A stretch of DNA of 64,000 nucleotides from Mimachlamys varia. Taxonomy: Eukaryota > Mollusca > Bivalvia > Pectinida > Pectinidae. The notes below the pieces were generated by a model. The model ran no database searches. It was not told where the DNA came from and was given only the letters and a program-made list of their open reading frames with translations. A program made the translations under genes and the position numbers. Position 1 is the first letter of the stretch, and every line of letters starts with the position of its first letter. Below are positions 1 through 12,419 of the stretch, piece after piece. The stretch lies in NCBI GenBank assembly GCA_947623455.1, contig OX392532.1, forward strand, positions 4,671,501 through 4,735,500. Direction: 5' to 3'.

Positions 1-147
1 TTTTGTCAGAAAATCATAAACTTGTTTCCCAGTGTTGTTAAGCAGGGTATACACATTTCTATGTTTCCTTTCCGTCTTATTAAGCCTATCAATAGCAATT
101 TGTAAACAATACCTGGGAACTCCTAAAAAGCAATACAAGTCTTCACG

Positions 148-965
148 GTAACAATTGTTGCAAACATAATTGTACAAAATACCTCTGATTTCTTTTAAGC
201 AAACATCATTGTACAACACAGCTAACCCTGAAATAATTGTTGCAAATATAATTGCACAGCATACCTCTTCCCTGTAACAATTGTTGCAAACATAATTGTA
301 CAAAATACCTCTGATTTCTTTTAAGCAAACATCATTGTACAACACAGCTAACCCTGAAATAATTGTTGCAAATATAATTGCACAGCATACCTCTTCCCTG
401 AAACAATTGTTGCAAATATAATTGCATTATATACCTTTTCCCTGAAACAATCGTTGCAAATATAATTGCAAAACATACCTCTTCCCTGAAACAATTGTTG
501 CAAATATAATTGCACAACATACCTCTTCCCTGAAACAATTGTTGCAAATATAATTGCAAAACATACCTCTTCCCTGTAATAATTGTTGCAAATATAATTG
601 CACAGCATACCTCTTCCCTGTAACAATTGTTGCAAACATAATTGTACAAAATACCTCTGATTTCTTTTAAGCAAACATCATTGTACAACACAGCTAACCC
701 TGAAATAATTGTTGCAAATATAATTGCACAGCATACCTCTTCCCTGAAACAATTGTTGCAAATATAATTGCATTATATACCTTTTCCCTGAAACAATCGT
801 TGCAAATATAATTGCAAAACATACCTCTTCCCTGAAACAATTGTTGCAAATATAATTGCACAACATACCTCTTCCCTGAAACAATTGTTGCAAATATAAT
901 TGCAAAACATACCTCTTCCCTGAAACAATCGTTGCAAATATAATTGCAAAAAAAACCTCTTCCCT
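148..965. repeat. Higher-order blocks at the left end of the 44-bp array
   Basis: A divergent segment that includes GATTTCTTTTAAGCAAACAT begins at 148, 274 and 620. The first step is 126 bp and the second is 346 bp, which equals 126 plus five 44-bp units. A CATTATATACC variant at 425 recurs at 771, again 346 bp on. So a 126-bp block was duplicated, and then a 346-bp block (274-619) was duplicated as 620-965. The last units of the second copy have drifted. Confidence 0.85.
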
Positions 966-3900
966 GAAACAATTGTTGCAAATATAATTGCACAGCATAC
1001 CTCTTCCCTGAAACAATCGTTGCAAATATAATTGCACAACATACCTCTTCCCTGAAACAATCGTTGCAAATATAATTGCACAACATACCTCTTCCCTGAA
1101 ACAATTGTTGCAAATATAATTGCACAACATACCTCTTCCCTGAAACAATCGTTGCAAATATAATTGCACAACATACCTCTTCCCTGAAACAATCGTTGCA
1201 AATATAATTGCACAACATACCTCTTCCCTGAAACAATCGTTGCAAATATAATTGCATTATATACCTTTTCCCTGAAACAATCGTTGCAAGTATAATTGCA
1301 CAACATACCTCTTCCCTGAAACAATCGTTGCAAATATAATTGCATTATATACCTTTTCCCTGAAACAATCGTTGCAAATATAATTGCACAACATACCTCT
1401 TCCCTGAAACAATCGTTGCAAATATAATTGCATTATATACCTTTTCCCTGAAACAATTGTTGCAAATATAATTGCACAACATACCTCTTCCCTGAAACAA
1501 TTGTTGCAAATATAATTGCACAACATACCTCTTCCCTGAAACAATTGTTGCAAATATAATTGCATTATATACCTTTTCCCTGAAACAATTGTTGCAAATA
1601 TAATTGCACAACATACCTCTTCCCTGAAACAATTGTTGCAAATATAATTGCACAACATACCTCTTCCCTGAAACAATTGTTGCAAATATAATTGCATTAT
1701 ATACCTTTTCCCTGAAACAATTGTTGCAAATATAATTGCACAACATACCTCTTCCCTGAAACAATCGTTGCAAATATAATTGCACAGCATACCTCTTCCC
1801 TGAAACAATTGTTGCAAATATAATTGCACAGCATACCTTTTCCCTGAAACAATCGTTGCAAATATAATTGCATTATATACCTTTTCCCTGAAACAATTGT
1901 TGCAAATATAATTGCACAACATACCTCTTCCCTGAAACAATCGTTGCAAATATAATTGCATTATATACCTTTTCCCTGAAACAATTGTTGCAAATATAAT
2001 TGCACAACATACCTCTTCCCTGAAACAATTGTTGCAAATATAATTGCACAACATACCTCTTCCCTGAAACAATCGTTGCAAATATAATTGCATTATATAC
2101 CTTTTCCCTGAAACAATTGTTGCAAATATAATTGCACAACATACCTCTTCCCTGAAACAATCGTTGCAAATATAATTGCATTATATACCTTTTCCCTGAA
2201 ACAATTGTTGCAAATATAATTGCACAACATACCTCTTCCCTGAAACAATTGTTGCAAATATAATTGCACAACATACCTCTTCCCTGAAACAATTGTTGCA
2301 AATATAATTGCATTATATACCTCTTCCCTGAAACAATTGTTGCAAATATAATTGCATTATATACCTCTTCCCTGAAACAATTGTTGCAAATATAATTGCA
2401 CAACATACCTCTTCCCTGAAACAATTGTTGCAAATATAATTGCATTATATACCTCTTCCCTGAAACAATTGTTGCAAATATAATTGCACAACATACCTCT
2501 TCCCTGAAACAATTGTTGCAAATATAATTGCATTATATACCTTTTCCCTGAAACAATTGTTGCAAATATAATTGCACAACATACCTCTTCCCTGAAACAA
2601 TTGTTGCAAATATAATTGCACAACATACCTCTTCCCTGAAACAATTGTTGCAAATATAATTGCATTATATACCTTTTCCCTGAAACAATTGTTGCAAATA
2701 TAATTGCACAACATACCTCTTCCCTGAAACAATTGTTGCAAATATAATTGCATTATATACCTTTTCCCTGAAACAATTGTTGCAAATATAATTGCACAAC
2801 ATACCTCTTCCCTGAAACAATTGTTGCAAATATAATTGCACAACATACCTCTTCCCTGAAACAATTGTTGCAAATATAATTGCATTATATACCTCTTCCC
2901 TGAAACAATTGTTGCAAATATAATTGCACAACATACCTCTTCCCTGAAACAATCGTTGCAAATATAATTGCATTATATACCTTTTCCCTGAAACAATCGT
3001 TGCAAATATAATTGCATTATATACCTTTTCCCTGAAACAATCGTTGCAAATATAATTGCACAACATACCTCTTCCCTGAAACAATCGTTGCAAATATAAT
3101 TGCATTATATACCTTTTCCCTGAAACAATTGTTGCAAATATAATTGCACAACATACCTCTTCCCTGAAACAATCGTTGCAAATATAATTGCATTATATAC
3201 CTTTTCCCTGAAACAATCGTTGCAAATATAATTGCACAACATACCTCTTCCCTGAAACAATTGTTGCAAATATAATTGCACAACATACCTCTTCCCTGAA
3301 GCAATCGTTGCAAATATAATTGCACAGCATACCTCTTCCCTGAAACAATTGTTGCAAATATAATTGCACAACATACCTCTTCCCTGAAACAATTGTTGCA
3401 AATATAATTGCACAACATACCTTTTCCCTGAAACAATTGTTGCAAATATAATTGCACAACATACCTCTTCCCTGAAACAATTGTTGCAAATATAATTGCA
3501 CAACATACCTCTTCCCTGAAACAATCGTTGCAAATATAATTGCATTATATACCTTTTCCCTGAAACAATTGTTGCAAATATAATTGCATTATATACCTCT
3601 TCCCTGAAACAATTGTTGCAAATATAATTGCATTATATACCTTTTCCCTGAAACAATCGTTGCAAATATAATTGCATTATATACCTCTTCCCTGAAACAA
3701 TCGTTGCAAATATAATTGCACAACATACCTCTTCCCTGAAACAATCGTTGCAAATATAATTGCATTATATACCTTTTCCCTGAAACAATCGTTGCAAATA
3801 TAATTGCATTATATACCTCTTCCCTGAAACAATCGTTGCAAATATAATTGCATTATATACCTTTTCCCTGAAACAATTGTTGCAAATATAATTGCATTAT

Positions 3901-4862
3901 ATACCTCTTCCCTGAAACAATCGTTGCAAATATAATTGCACAACATACCTTTTCCCTGAAACAATCGTTGCAAATATAATTGCACAGCATACCTCTTCCC
4001 TGAAACAATTGTTGCAAACATAATTGCACAACATACCTCTTCCCTGAAACAATTGTTGCAAATATAATTGCAAAACATACCTCTTCCCTGAAACAATTGT
4101 TGCAAATATAATTGCACAACATACCTCTTCCCTGAAACAATTGTTGCAAATATAATTGCAAAACATACCTCTTCCCTGAAACAATTGTTGCAAATATAAT
4201 TGCACAACATACCTTTTCCCTGAAACAATCGTTGCAAATATAATTGCACAACATACCTCTTCCCTGAAACAATCGTTGCAAATATAATTGCACAACATAC
4301 CTCTTCCCTGAAACAATTGTTGCAAATATAATTGCATTATATACCTTTTCCCTGAAACAATCGTTGCAAATATAATTGCACAACATACCTCTTCCCTGAA
4401 ACAATTGTTGCAAATATAATTGCATTATATACCTTTTCCCTGAAACAATCGTTGCAAATATAATTGCACAACATACCTCTTCCCTGAAACAATCGTTGCA
4501 AATATAATTGCACAACATACCTCTTCCCTGAAACAATTGTTGCAAATATAATTGCATTATATACCTTTTCCCTGAAACAATCGTTGCAAATATAATTGCA
4601 AAACATACCTCTTCCCTGAAACAATTGTTGCAAATATAATTGCACAGCATACCTCTTCCCTGAAACAATTGTTGCAAATATAATTGCACAGCATACCTCT
4701 TCCCTGAAACAATTGTTGCAAATATAATTGCACAACATACCTTTTCCCTGAAACAATTGTTGCAAATATAATTGCACAACATACCTCTTCCCTGAAACAA
4801 TTGTTGCAAATATAATTGCACAACATACCTTTTCCCTGAAACAATTGTTGCAAATATAATCA
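148..4862. repeat. 44-bp minisatellite array, about 105 units
   Basis: A unit beginning TCCCTGAAACAATTGTTGCA recurs every 44 bp. Units differ at a few fixed places: AATTGT or AATCGT; CACAACATA, CACAGCATA, CAAAACATA or CATTATATA; CCTCTT or CCTTTT. On the minus strand the common unit has no stop in any of the three frames. Since 44 is not a multiple of 3, a ribosome would cycle through all frames and give a 44-residue period. The resulting open frames (up to 336 codons) end mainly at the CATTATATA variant, which supplies a TAA on the minus strand. There is no splice signal, unique N-terminus or domain, so I read this as non-coding satellite DNA. The array stops abruptly near 4862. Confidence 0.97.
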
Positions 4863-7125
4863 TATAATGATAATAAAGTATACAACATTTATATAGCGCT
4901 CTATATAAGTTTGTAAAATTACTCTAAAGCGCTTCAAAACAAGTGGATACTAATTTGATACTTACAATGCAAAAATAAAAAAGTTATTAAAATCTAAGCT
5001 CACAAGTGATATTATAAAAATGCATATAATAACATACTAGATCAACAAATGTCAGTATATACATGTCGTCTAAGTTGAGGACCTAATATGCAGACGTGAA
5101 AAGGTTCGTCTTCATGCATGCATTTTGTCGCTGATTCCCGTGATTGGAAGGTTATCGCTGATATAGGCTCCCCCCCCCCCCCAACCCCCCACCCTTTTGT
5201 TTTTTGTTTCGTTTTTCTTTTTCTGTTTCATTCTCAAACAAATCAAACTTCTTATTCTTTCTCGACAATGTTGTTTGATTTAAGAGTACATCGTCCAGAA
5301 ACATGGCATTGTGTATGAACTCTTATTGTATTTTGTTCATGTTAATTAGATTTGTATATGTGACTACATGTCTGTTTCTCTTATCAAGAACCATCTTAAA
5401 TGGATCCGACGCACCATAAATAAAACATTTAGGTGATAAAATATATTACATCTGATATGAATAGGCTGTTAACCTAATTGATAATAGGTTGTAGTAATTA
5501 TCTGTACAACCGAAGGAGATAATTGAGGTCTTTAATGTCATAACACTATTCCCAAGTGACTAAATTGTACTTTTGAAAATCGAATTTCTCGTCATCGTAT
5601 GCCTTAAATTAATCAGATATCGGTAAATATATTGTCTTAGTTGTGTTGACTTTGAATGGCGCTGTGTTCTCATCGGTCTTTTTGTGTATACACCATTGTT
5701 ATTGATCTGGTAGAGACACGAGACGGTCACGCGCTGTCATGGGGACGGGGATCCACGAGGTCATGGGATAGGCTTCAGAGACACACCGGAACCATTATTC
5801 AATTACAATTGTTGAATTTGTGTTAAAATGCCATTTTCAAAACACAAATTGTATATATTGAACTTCAACACAACAGAGCGCTTTGGAAATCTTGAACGGA
5901 TCGGGTGTACTCTGGCATGTAGAACCTGTGAAAGTGTTTGTTCAGATATTTGTTCGCCAGGTTTTAAAATAACTGATGGTATATTTACACATTATCCACA
6001 ATATGAGCTTACAGAAATTTCCGAACGAATAAACGGTACACGCACAGCTTAGTTAGTTTATACTGATTGCTGATGACAGATGTGATATTTATTTTCACTT
6101 CACCTTACATCATAATGATGAATCGTATAGCTTAGGGGTGTGAGTTGAGTTTTTTTTTATTTGAACTAGAATTATATGGCGGGTAATATCAATGAAGGAA
6201 AAGACGCTGACCCCTCAGGAACACAAAGGCAGTGTCATCTGCCTCAATCTTTTCTCTGGTTACATATTTTGCCCGAATTTGATCGAATTTAATTTTGAAT
6301 GCTATGTTGTTGGGGTATATTTTGGTTAAGTTTGTGTGTAAGTTTCTTAATTTGCTAGTATGATTTTCGACCACCTATTTAAAGCTGATAAAATGACTTG
6401 TTTTACCTATTGAAGTACAATGTATTTTGTTTGTTCGGTATATACTCATTTTATAATTTCAAATGACGCTCAAATCGTTCGGAACGTTTTGTTACAGCAC
6501 CATTAATAAGCATATGTTTAAGGCGTCCGTTATATAGTACAACGTGTATCATTTAAAAGAACTGAGAATAAACACAGTTGTTTGACCAATAGGTGGAATG
6601 ATTTTCGTGCAGTAATTGTGAAAATATAGGTTGTTTGTTTTTGTTTATTATATTTTGCGTTTTTTGTTTCCGTTCGCTCCCATAACAAGTATATGTATCA
6701 TTGGTTTTCTGCAGCAGGCACATTGAATGACAAGTTTACCACATATTGTTTTTGGACACACATGATCGAATAATGTTGAATTGCTCAAATCGTTATTGTA
6801 AAGATGTGTTGACGGATGTACCTTACAGAATAAATATTGCTTATCAGGTTTAATGCTTGTTTTATTTTAAAGATAAATGAGAGTTAGTTAAAGATAAACA
6901 AATGTCAAATGAGTTGAAGCGTCTAACTACCTTTAGTTACTTAATTAATACTGTTGTCGGGTATTCGGCATGTTTGTTTATAACGCATATTTAGACTGTG
7001 TAGGAATATAATTAGATAGATAAAAAGATATGTTATTTAAACATATCTATATCAAAAATATACTGTACAGTGTACTTGCAAGTAATGAAACTGTTTCGGT
7101 ATTGTTTGATTGTGTGTTATTCCAC
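4863..7125. other. AT-rich stretch without a recognisable gene
   Basis: No gene is supported here. There is a run of about 13 C at 5170-5182 followed by AACCCCCC, and a perfect hairpin at 7026-7048 (9-bp arms AGATATGTT/AACATATCT, 5-nt loop). The longest open frame (5828-6052, +) matches nothing I know. A faint PLE trace at 6176-6330 is listed separately. Confidence 0.6.
6176..6330 (+). mobile_element. Possible eroded PLE 3' end
   Basis: The plus strand here resembles the conserved 3' module of the PLE relics elsewhere in the window. The motif that reads AGVVDEAEDAYSSGT in better copies appears as AGNINEGKDADPSGT. It is followed by ATATTTTGCCC and a diverged version of the ATCGATTTTGAGTTCGGA stretch. 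Identity is low and there is no reverse transcriptase part, so the call is tentative. Confidence 0.35.
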
Positions 7126-9590
7126 CGTTGTTGACGGCACCACATCACATGGAGACCGTTGACGGCACCAAATCACATGGAGACTGTTGACGGCACCAAA
7201 TCACATGGAGACTGTTGACGGCACCAAATCACATGGAGACTGTTGACGGCATCACATCACATGAAGACTGTTGACGGCACCACATCACATGAAGACTGTT
7301 GACGGCACCACATCACATGAAGACTGTTGACGGCACCACATCACATGAAGACTGTTGACGGCATCACATCACATGGAGACAGTTGACGGCACCACATCAC
7401 ATGAAGACTGTTGACGGCACCACATCACATGAAGACTGTTGACGGCACCACATCACATGGAGACTGTTCACGGAACCACATCACATGGAGACTGTTGACG
7501 GCACCACATCACATAAAGACTGTTCACGGAACCACATCACATGGAGACTGTTGACGGCACCACATCACATAGAGACTGTTGACGGCACCACATCACATGA
7601 AGACTGTTGACGGCACCACATCACATGAAGACTGTTGACGGCGCCACATCACATGAACACTGTTGACGGCGCCACATCACATGAAGACTGTTGACGGCAT
7701 CACATCACATGAAGACTGTTGACGGCGCCACATCACATGGAAACTGTTGACGGCACCACATCACATGAAGACTGTTGACGGCACCACATCACATGAAGAC
7801 TTTTCACGGAACCACATCACATGGAGACTGTTGACGGCACCACATCACATAAAGACTGTTCACGGAACCACATCACATGGAGACTGTTGACGGCACCACA
7901 TCACATAGAGACTGTTGACGGCACCACATCACATGAAGACTGTTGACGGCACCACATCACATGAAGACTGTTGACGGCGCCACATCACATGAACACTGTT
8001 GACGGCGCCACATCACATGGAGACTGTTGACGGCATCACATCACATGAAGACTGTTGACGGCGCCACATCACATGGAAACTGTTGACGGCACCACATCAC
8101 ATGAAGACTGTTGACGGCACCACATCACATGAAGACTGTTGACGGCATCACATCACATGGAGACAGTTGACGGCACCACATCACATGAAGACTGTTGACG
8201 GCACCACATCACATGAAGACTGTTGACGGCACCACATCACATGGAGACTGTTGACGGCACCACATCACATGGAGACTGTTGACGGCACCACATCACATGA
8301 ATACTGTTGACGGCACCAAATCACATGGAGACTGTTGACGGCACCACATCACATGGAGACTGTTGACGGCACCACATCACATGAAGACTGTTCACGGAAC
8401 CACATCACATGGAGACTGTTGACGGCACCACATCACATAGAGACTGTTGACGGCACCACATCACATGAAGAATGTTGACGGCACCACATCACATGAAGAC
8501 TGTTGACGGCGCCACATCACATGAAGACTGTTGACGGCATCACATCACATGAAGACTGTTGACGGCGCCACATCACATGGAGACTGTTGACGGCACCACA
8601 TCACATGAAGACTGTTGACGGCACCACATCACATGGAGACTGTTGATGGCACCACATCACACGAATACTGTTCATGGAACCACATCACATGGAGACTGTT
8701 GACGGCACCACATTACATGGAGACTGTTGACGGCACCACATCACATGAAGAATGTTGACGGCACCACATCACATGAAGACTGTTGACGGCACCACATCAC
8801 ATGAAGACTGTTGACGGCACCACATCACATGGAGACTGTTGATGGCACCACATCACACGAATACTGTTAACGGAACCACATCCCATGGAGACTGTTGACG
8901 GCACCACATCACATGGAGACTGTTGACGGCACCACATTACATGAAGACTGTTGACGGCACCACATTACATGAAGACTGTTGACGGCACCACATCACATGA
9001 AGACTGTTGACGGCACCACATCACATGAAGACGGTTGACGGCACCACATCACATGAAGACTGTTGACGGCACCACATTACATGAAGACTGTTCACGGAAC
9101 CACATCACATGAAGACTGTTGACGGCACCACATCACATGAAGACTGTTCACGGAACCACATCCCATTGAGGCTGTTGACGGCACCACATCACATGGAGAC
9201 AGTTGACGGCATCACATCACATGGAGACAGTTCACGGAACCACATCACATGAACACTGTTGACGGCACCACATCACATGAAGACTGTTCACGGAACCACA
9301 TCCCATTGAGGCTGTTGACGGCACCACATCACATGAAGACTGTTGACGGCACCACATCACATGAAGACTGTTGACGGCACCACATCACATGAAGACTGTT
9401 GACGGCACCACATCACATGAAGACTGTTCACGGAACCACATCCCATTGAGGCTGTTGACGGCACCACATCACATGAAGACTGTTGACGGCACCACATCAC
9501 ATGGAGACTGTTGACGGCACCACATTACATGAAGACTGTTGACGGCACCACATTACATGAAGACTGTTGCGGGCATCACATCACATGCAG
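7126..9590. repeat. 28-bp minisatellite array, about 88 units
   Basis: The unit contains GACTGTTGACGGCACCACAT, with period 28. Variants include TTCACGGAACC in place of TTGACGGCACC, CGCC or CATC in place of CACC, and ATGGAGAC, ATGAAGAC or ATAAAGAC. Marker variants recur at fixed distances: ACATAAAGAC at 7511 and 7847, and CATGGAAAC ending near 7741 and 8077, both 336 bp (12 units) apart. An AGACAGTTGACGG variant near 7381 recurs 784 bp (28 units) on. Units abut with no spacers. Confidence 0.97.
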
Positions 9591-10248
9591 ACATTGTCAG
9601 AAGTGGATGCAACGTCACTAATCACTGAATTTGAAACCTGTACTTTCAACAGTTCTAGATGTCCTCCAATCAATGTGATTGAAAGTGATGGATGGTGGTT
9701 ATCAAACTGCTCATTAAAATTTGTAATTAACCCACACTGCCGCTGTTATATGGATGAGGTGTTAGTTGATTACCAAGTTCTGCAAGAAGATAATTTAAAC
9801 ACATCTCTCTGGTCACAAGTACCGTTAAATCTCATTATCGTTTTAATGGATGTTCAGCCAATCTAAACTTCGCTTAAGACAGAAACGAATTTTAATTCAT
9901 CAAAACCACATACTAGCTGTGAAATACCGAACATTAAGTACAAATGTACAAAAGTGAATACAACTCCACTATATTTATATATCATTTATCACCATAAAAG
10001 AACATACAAAGAACATGAGACTAAAGCTGTCTATACCTCGTTGTATGACTTAAAAGCTGGCATCGTTCGGATTGAGACAATTCATTTTGTATCAACTCTG
10101 AGCGGTAATATTAGATAAATGGACGAATCTAGAATTGTCAGCATCAATTAGGAGCCAGATTTCACGACGGGACACGATATAAAATAGTATCTACTTGTAT
10201 ATCTTACTAAAGGCATTACCGACTGTCCTGTCGTCTGGTTTATGTAGA
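9591..10248. other. Spacer between two arrays; one weak open frame
   Basis: A 99-codon plus-strand frame (9567-9866) starts inside the last 28-bp unit and runs through the spacer. It has several Cys and Trp residues but no domain I recognise, no splice context and ordinary AT-rich composition. Chance is the simplest explanation. Nothing else is visible. Confidence 0.5.
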
Positions 10249-12262
10249 CTCTCAGGTATTATTGTTGTCGAATGTTCCACTACAGATATCAGGATAGACC
10301 CAGGTGTTTTTGTTGTCGAATATTCAACTGCTGATATCAGGGTAGACTCAGGTATTATTGTTGTCGAATGTTCCACTGCTGATATCAGGGTAGACTCAGG
10401 TGTTATTGTTGTCGAATGTTCCACTACAGATATCAGGGTAGACCCAGGTGTTTTTGTTGTCGAATATTCCACTGCTGATATCAGGGTAGACTCTCAGGTG
10501 TTATTGTTGTCGAATGTTCCACTGCTGATATCAGGGTAGACTCAGGTATTATTGTTGTCGAATGTTCCACTGCTGATATCAGGGTAGACTCAGGTGTTAT
10601 TGTTGTCGAATGTTCCACTGCTGATATCAGGGTAGACTCAGGTGTAATTGTTGTCGAATGTTCCACTGCTGATATCAGGGTAGACTCAGGTATTATTGTT
10701 GTCGAATGTTCCACTGCTGATATCAGGGTAGACTCAGGTATTATTGTTGTCGAATGTTCCACTGCTGATATCAGGGTAGACTCAGGTATTATTGTTGTCG
10801 AATGTTCCACTACTGATATCAGGGTAGACTCTCAGGTATTATTGTTGTCGAATGTTCCACTGCTGATATCAGGGTAGACTCTCAGGTATTATTGTTGTCG
10901 AATGTTCCACTGCTGATATCAGGGTAGACTCTCAGGCATTATTGTTGTCGAATGTTCCACTGCTAATATCAGGGTAGACCCAGGTATTATTGTTGTCGAA
11001 TGTTCCACTGCTGATATCAGGGTAGACTCTCAGGTATTATTGTTGTCGAATGTTCCACTACAGATATCAGGGTAGACTCTCAGGCATTATTGTTGTCGAA
11101 TGTTCCACTGCTAATATCAGGGTAGACTCAGGTATTATTGTTGTCGAATGTTCCACTGCTGATATCAGGGTAGACTCAGGTATTATTGTTGTCGAATATT
11201 CCACTGCTGATATCAGGGTAGACTCAGGTGTTATTGTTGTCGAATGTTCCACTGCTGATATCAGGGTAGACCCAGGTGTTATTGTTGTCGAATGTTCCAC
11301 TGCTTATATCAGGGTAGACTCAGGTGTTATTGTTGTCGAATATTCCACTGCTGATATCAGGGTAGACCCAGGTGTTATTGTTGTCGAATGTTCCACTGCT
11401 GATATCAGGGTAGACTCAGGTGTTATTGTTGTCGAATGTTCCACTGCTTATATCAGGGTAGACTCAGGTGTTATTGTTGTCGAATATTCCACTGCTGATA
11501 TCAGGGTAGACTCAGGTGTTATTGTTGTCGAATGTTCCACTGCTGATATCAGTGTAGACTCGGGTATTATTGTTGTCGAATGTTCCACTGCTGATATCAG
11601 GGTAGACTCAGGCATTATTGTTGTCGAATGTTCCACTACTGATATCAGGGTAGACTCAGGTATTTTTGTTGTCGAATGTTCCACTACTGATATCAGGGTA
11701 GACTCTCAGGTATTATTGTTGTCGAATGTTCCACTGCTGATATCAGGGTAGACTCTCAGGTGTTATTGTTGTCGAATATTCCACTGCTGATATCAGGGTA
11801 GACTCAGGTATTATTGTTGTCGAATGTTCCACTGCTGATACCAGGGTAGACTCGGGTATTATTGTTGTCGAATGTCCCACTGCTAATATCAAGGTAGACT
11901 CTCAGGTATTATTGTTGTCGAATGTTCCACTGCTAATATCAAGGTAGACTCTCAGGCATTATTGTTGTCGAATGTTCCACTACTGATGTCAGGGTAGACC
12001 CAGGTATTATTGTTGTCGAATGTTCCACTGCTGATATCAGGGTAGACCCAGGTATTATTGTTGTCGAATGTTCCAATACTGATGTCAGGCTAGACCCAGG
12101 TATTATTGTTGTCGAATATTCCACTGCTGATATCAGGGTAGACCCAGGTATTATTGTTGTCGAATGTTCCACTACTGATATCAGGGTAGACCCAGGTGTT
12201 ATTGTTGTCGAATATTCCACTGCTGATATCATGGTAGACCCGGGTATTATTGTTATCGAATG
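10249..12262. repeat. 48-bp minisatellite array, about 41 units
   Basis: The unit includes ATTGTTGTCGAATGTTCCAC, then TGCTGATATCAGGGTAGACTCAGG. The length is 48 bp (16 codons), so one frame stays open for long runs on each strand. The plus strand reads a 16-residue repeat of type VIVVECSTADIRVDSG, up to 233 codons at 11050-11751. The minus strand reads STLISAVEHSTTIIPE, rich in Ser and Thr. About a dozen units carry an extra CT (GACTCTCAGG, 50 bp) and break both frames. That, and the lack of splice sites or unique flanking coding sequence, argues against a protein. GATATC in most units gives a near-regular EcoRV ladder. Confidence 0.96.
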
Positions 12263-12419
12263 GGCCTATTGCTTAGTAAGGATAATCTGTTTTGTTATCA
12301 GGATCGACTCCCAAATATTGTCATTATCCATTGATTCTATTGTTTTGACAGACTGTTTGCGGTTTTATAAAGTTGGTGTGACGTGTTGAAGTTTTAAGAG
12401 CACGATGGTGATCAGCGGC

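Noticed and set aside
148..4862. Long minus-strand open frames (up to 336 codons) as a repeat protein gene
   Set aside because: They overlap in several frames, begin and end at unit variants, and have no unique N-terminus, splice sites or domain. The repeat itself explains them.
7126..9590. CRISPR array
   Set aside because: The 28-bp length is CRISPR-like, but units abut directly with no unique spacers, and the DNA is eukaryotic.
9567..9866. 99-codon plus-strand gene with Cys residues
   Set aside because: It starts inside the 28-bp array, has no recognised domain, and its composition matches the background.
10249..12262. Mucin-like or VECSTADIRVDSG repeat protein
   Set aside because: Frequent 50-bp units break both frames and no flanking exon is visible.
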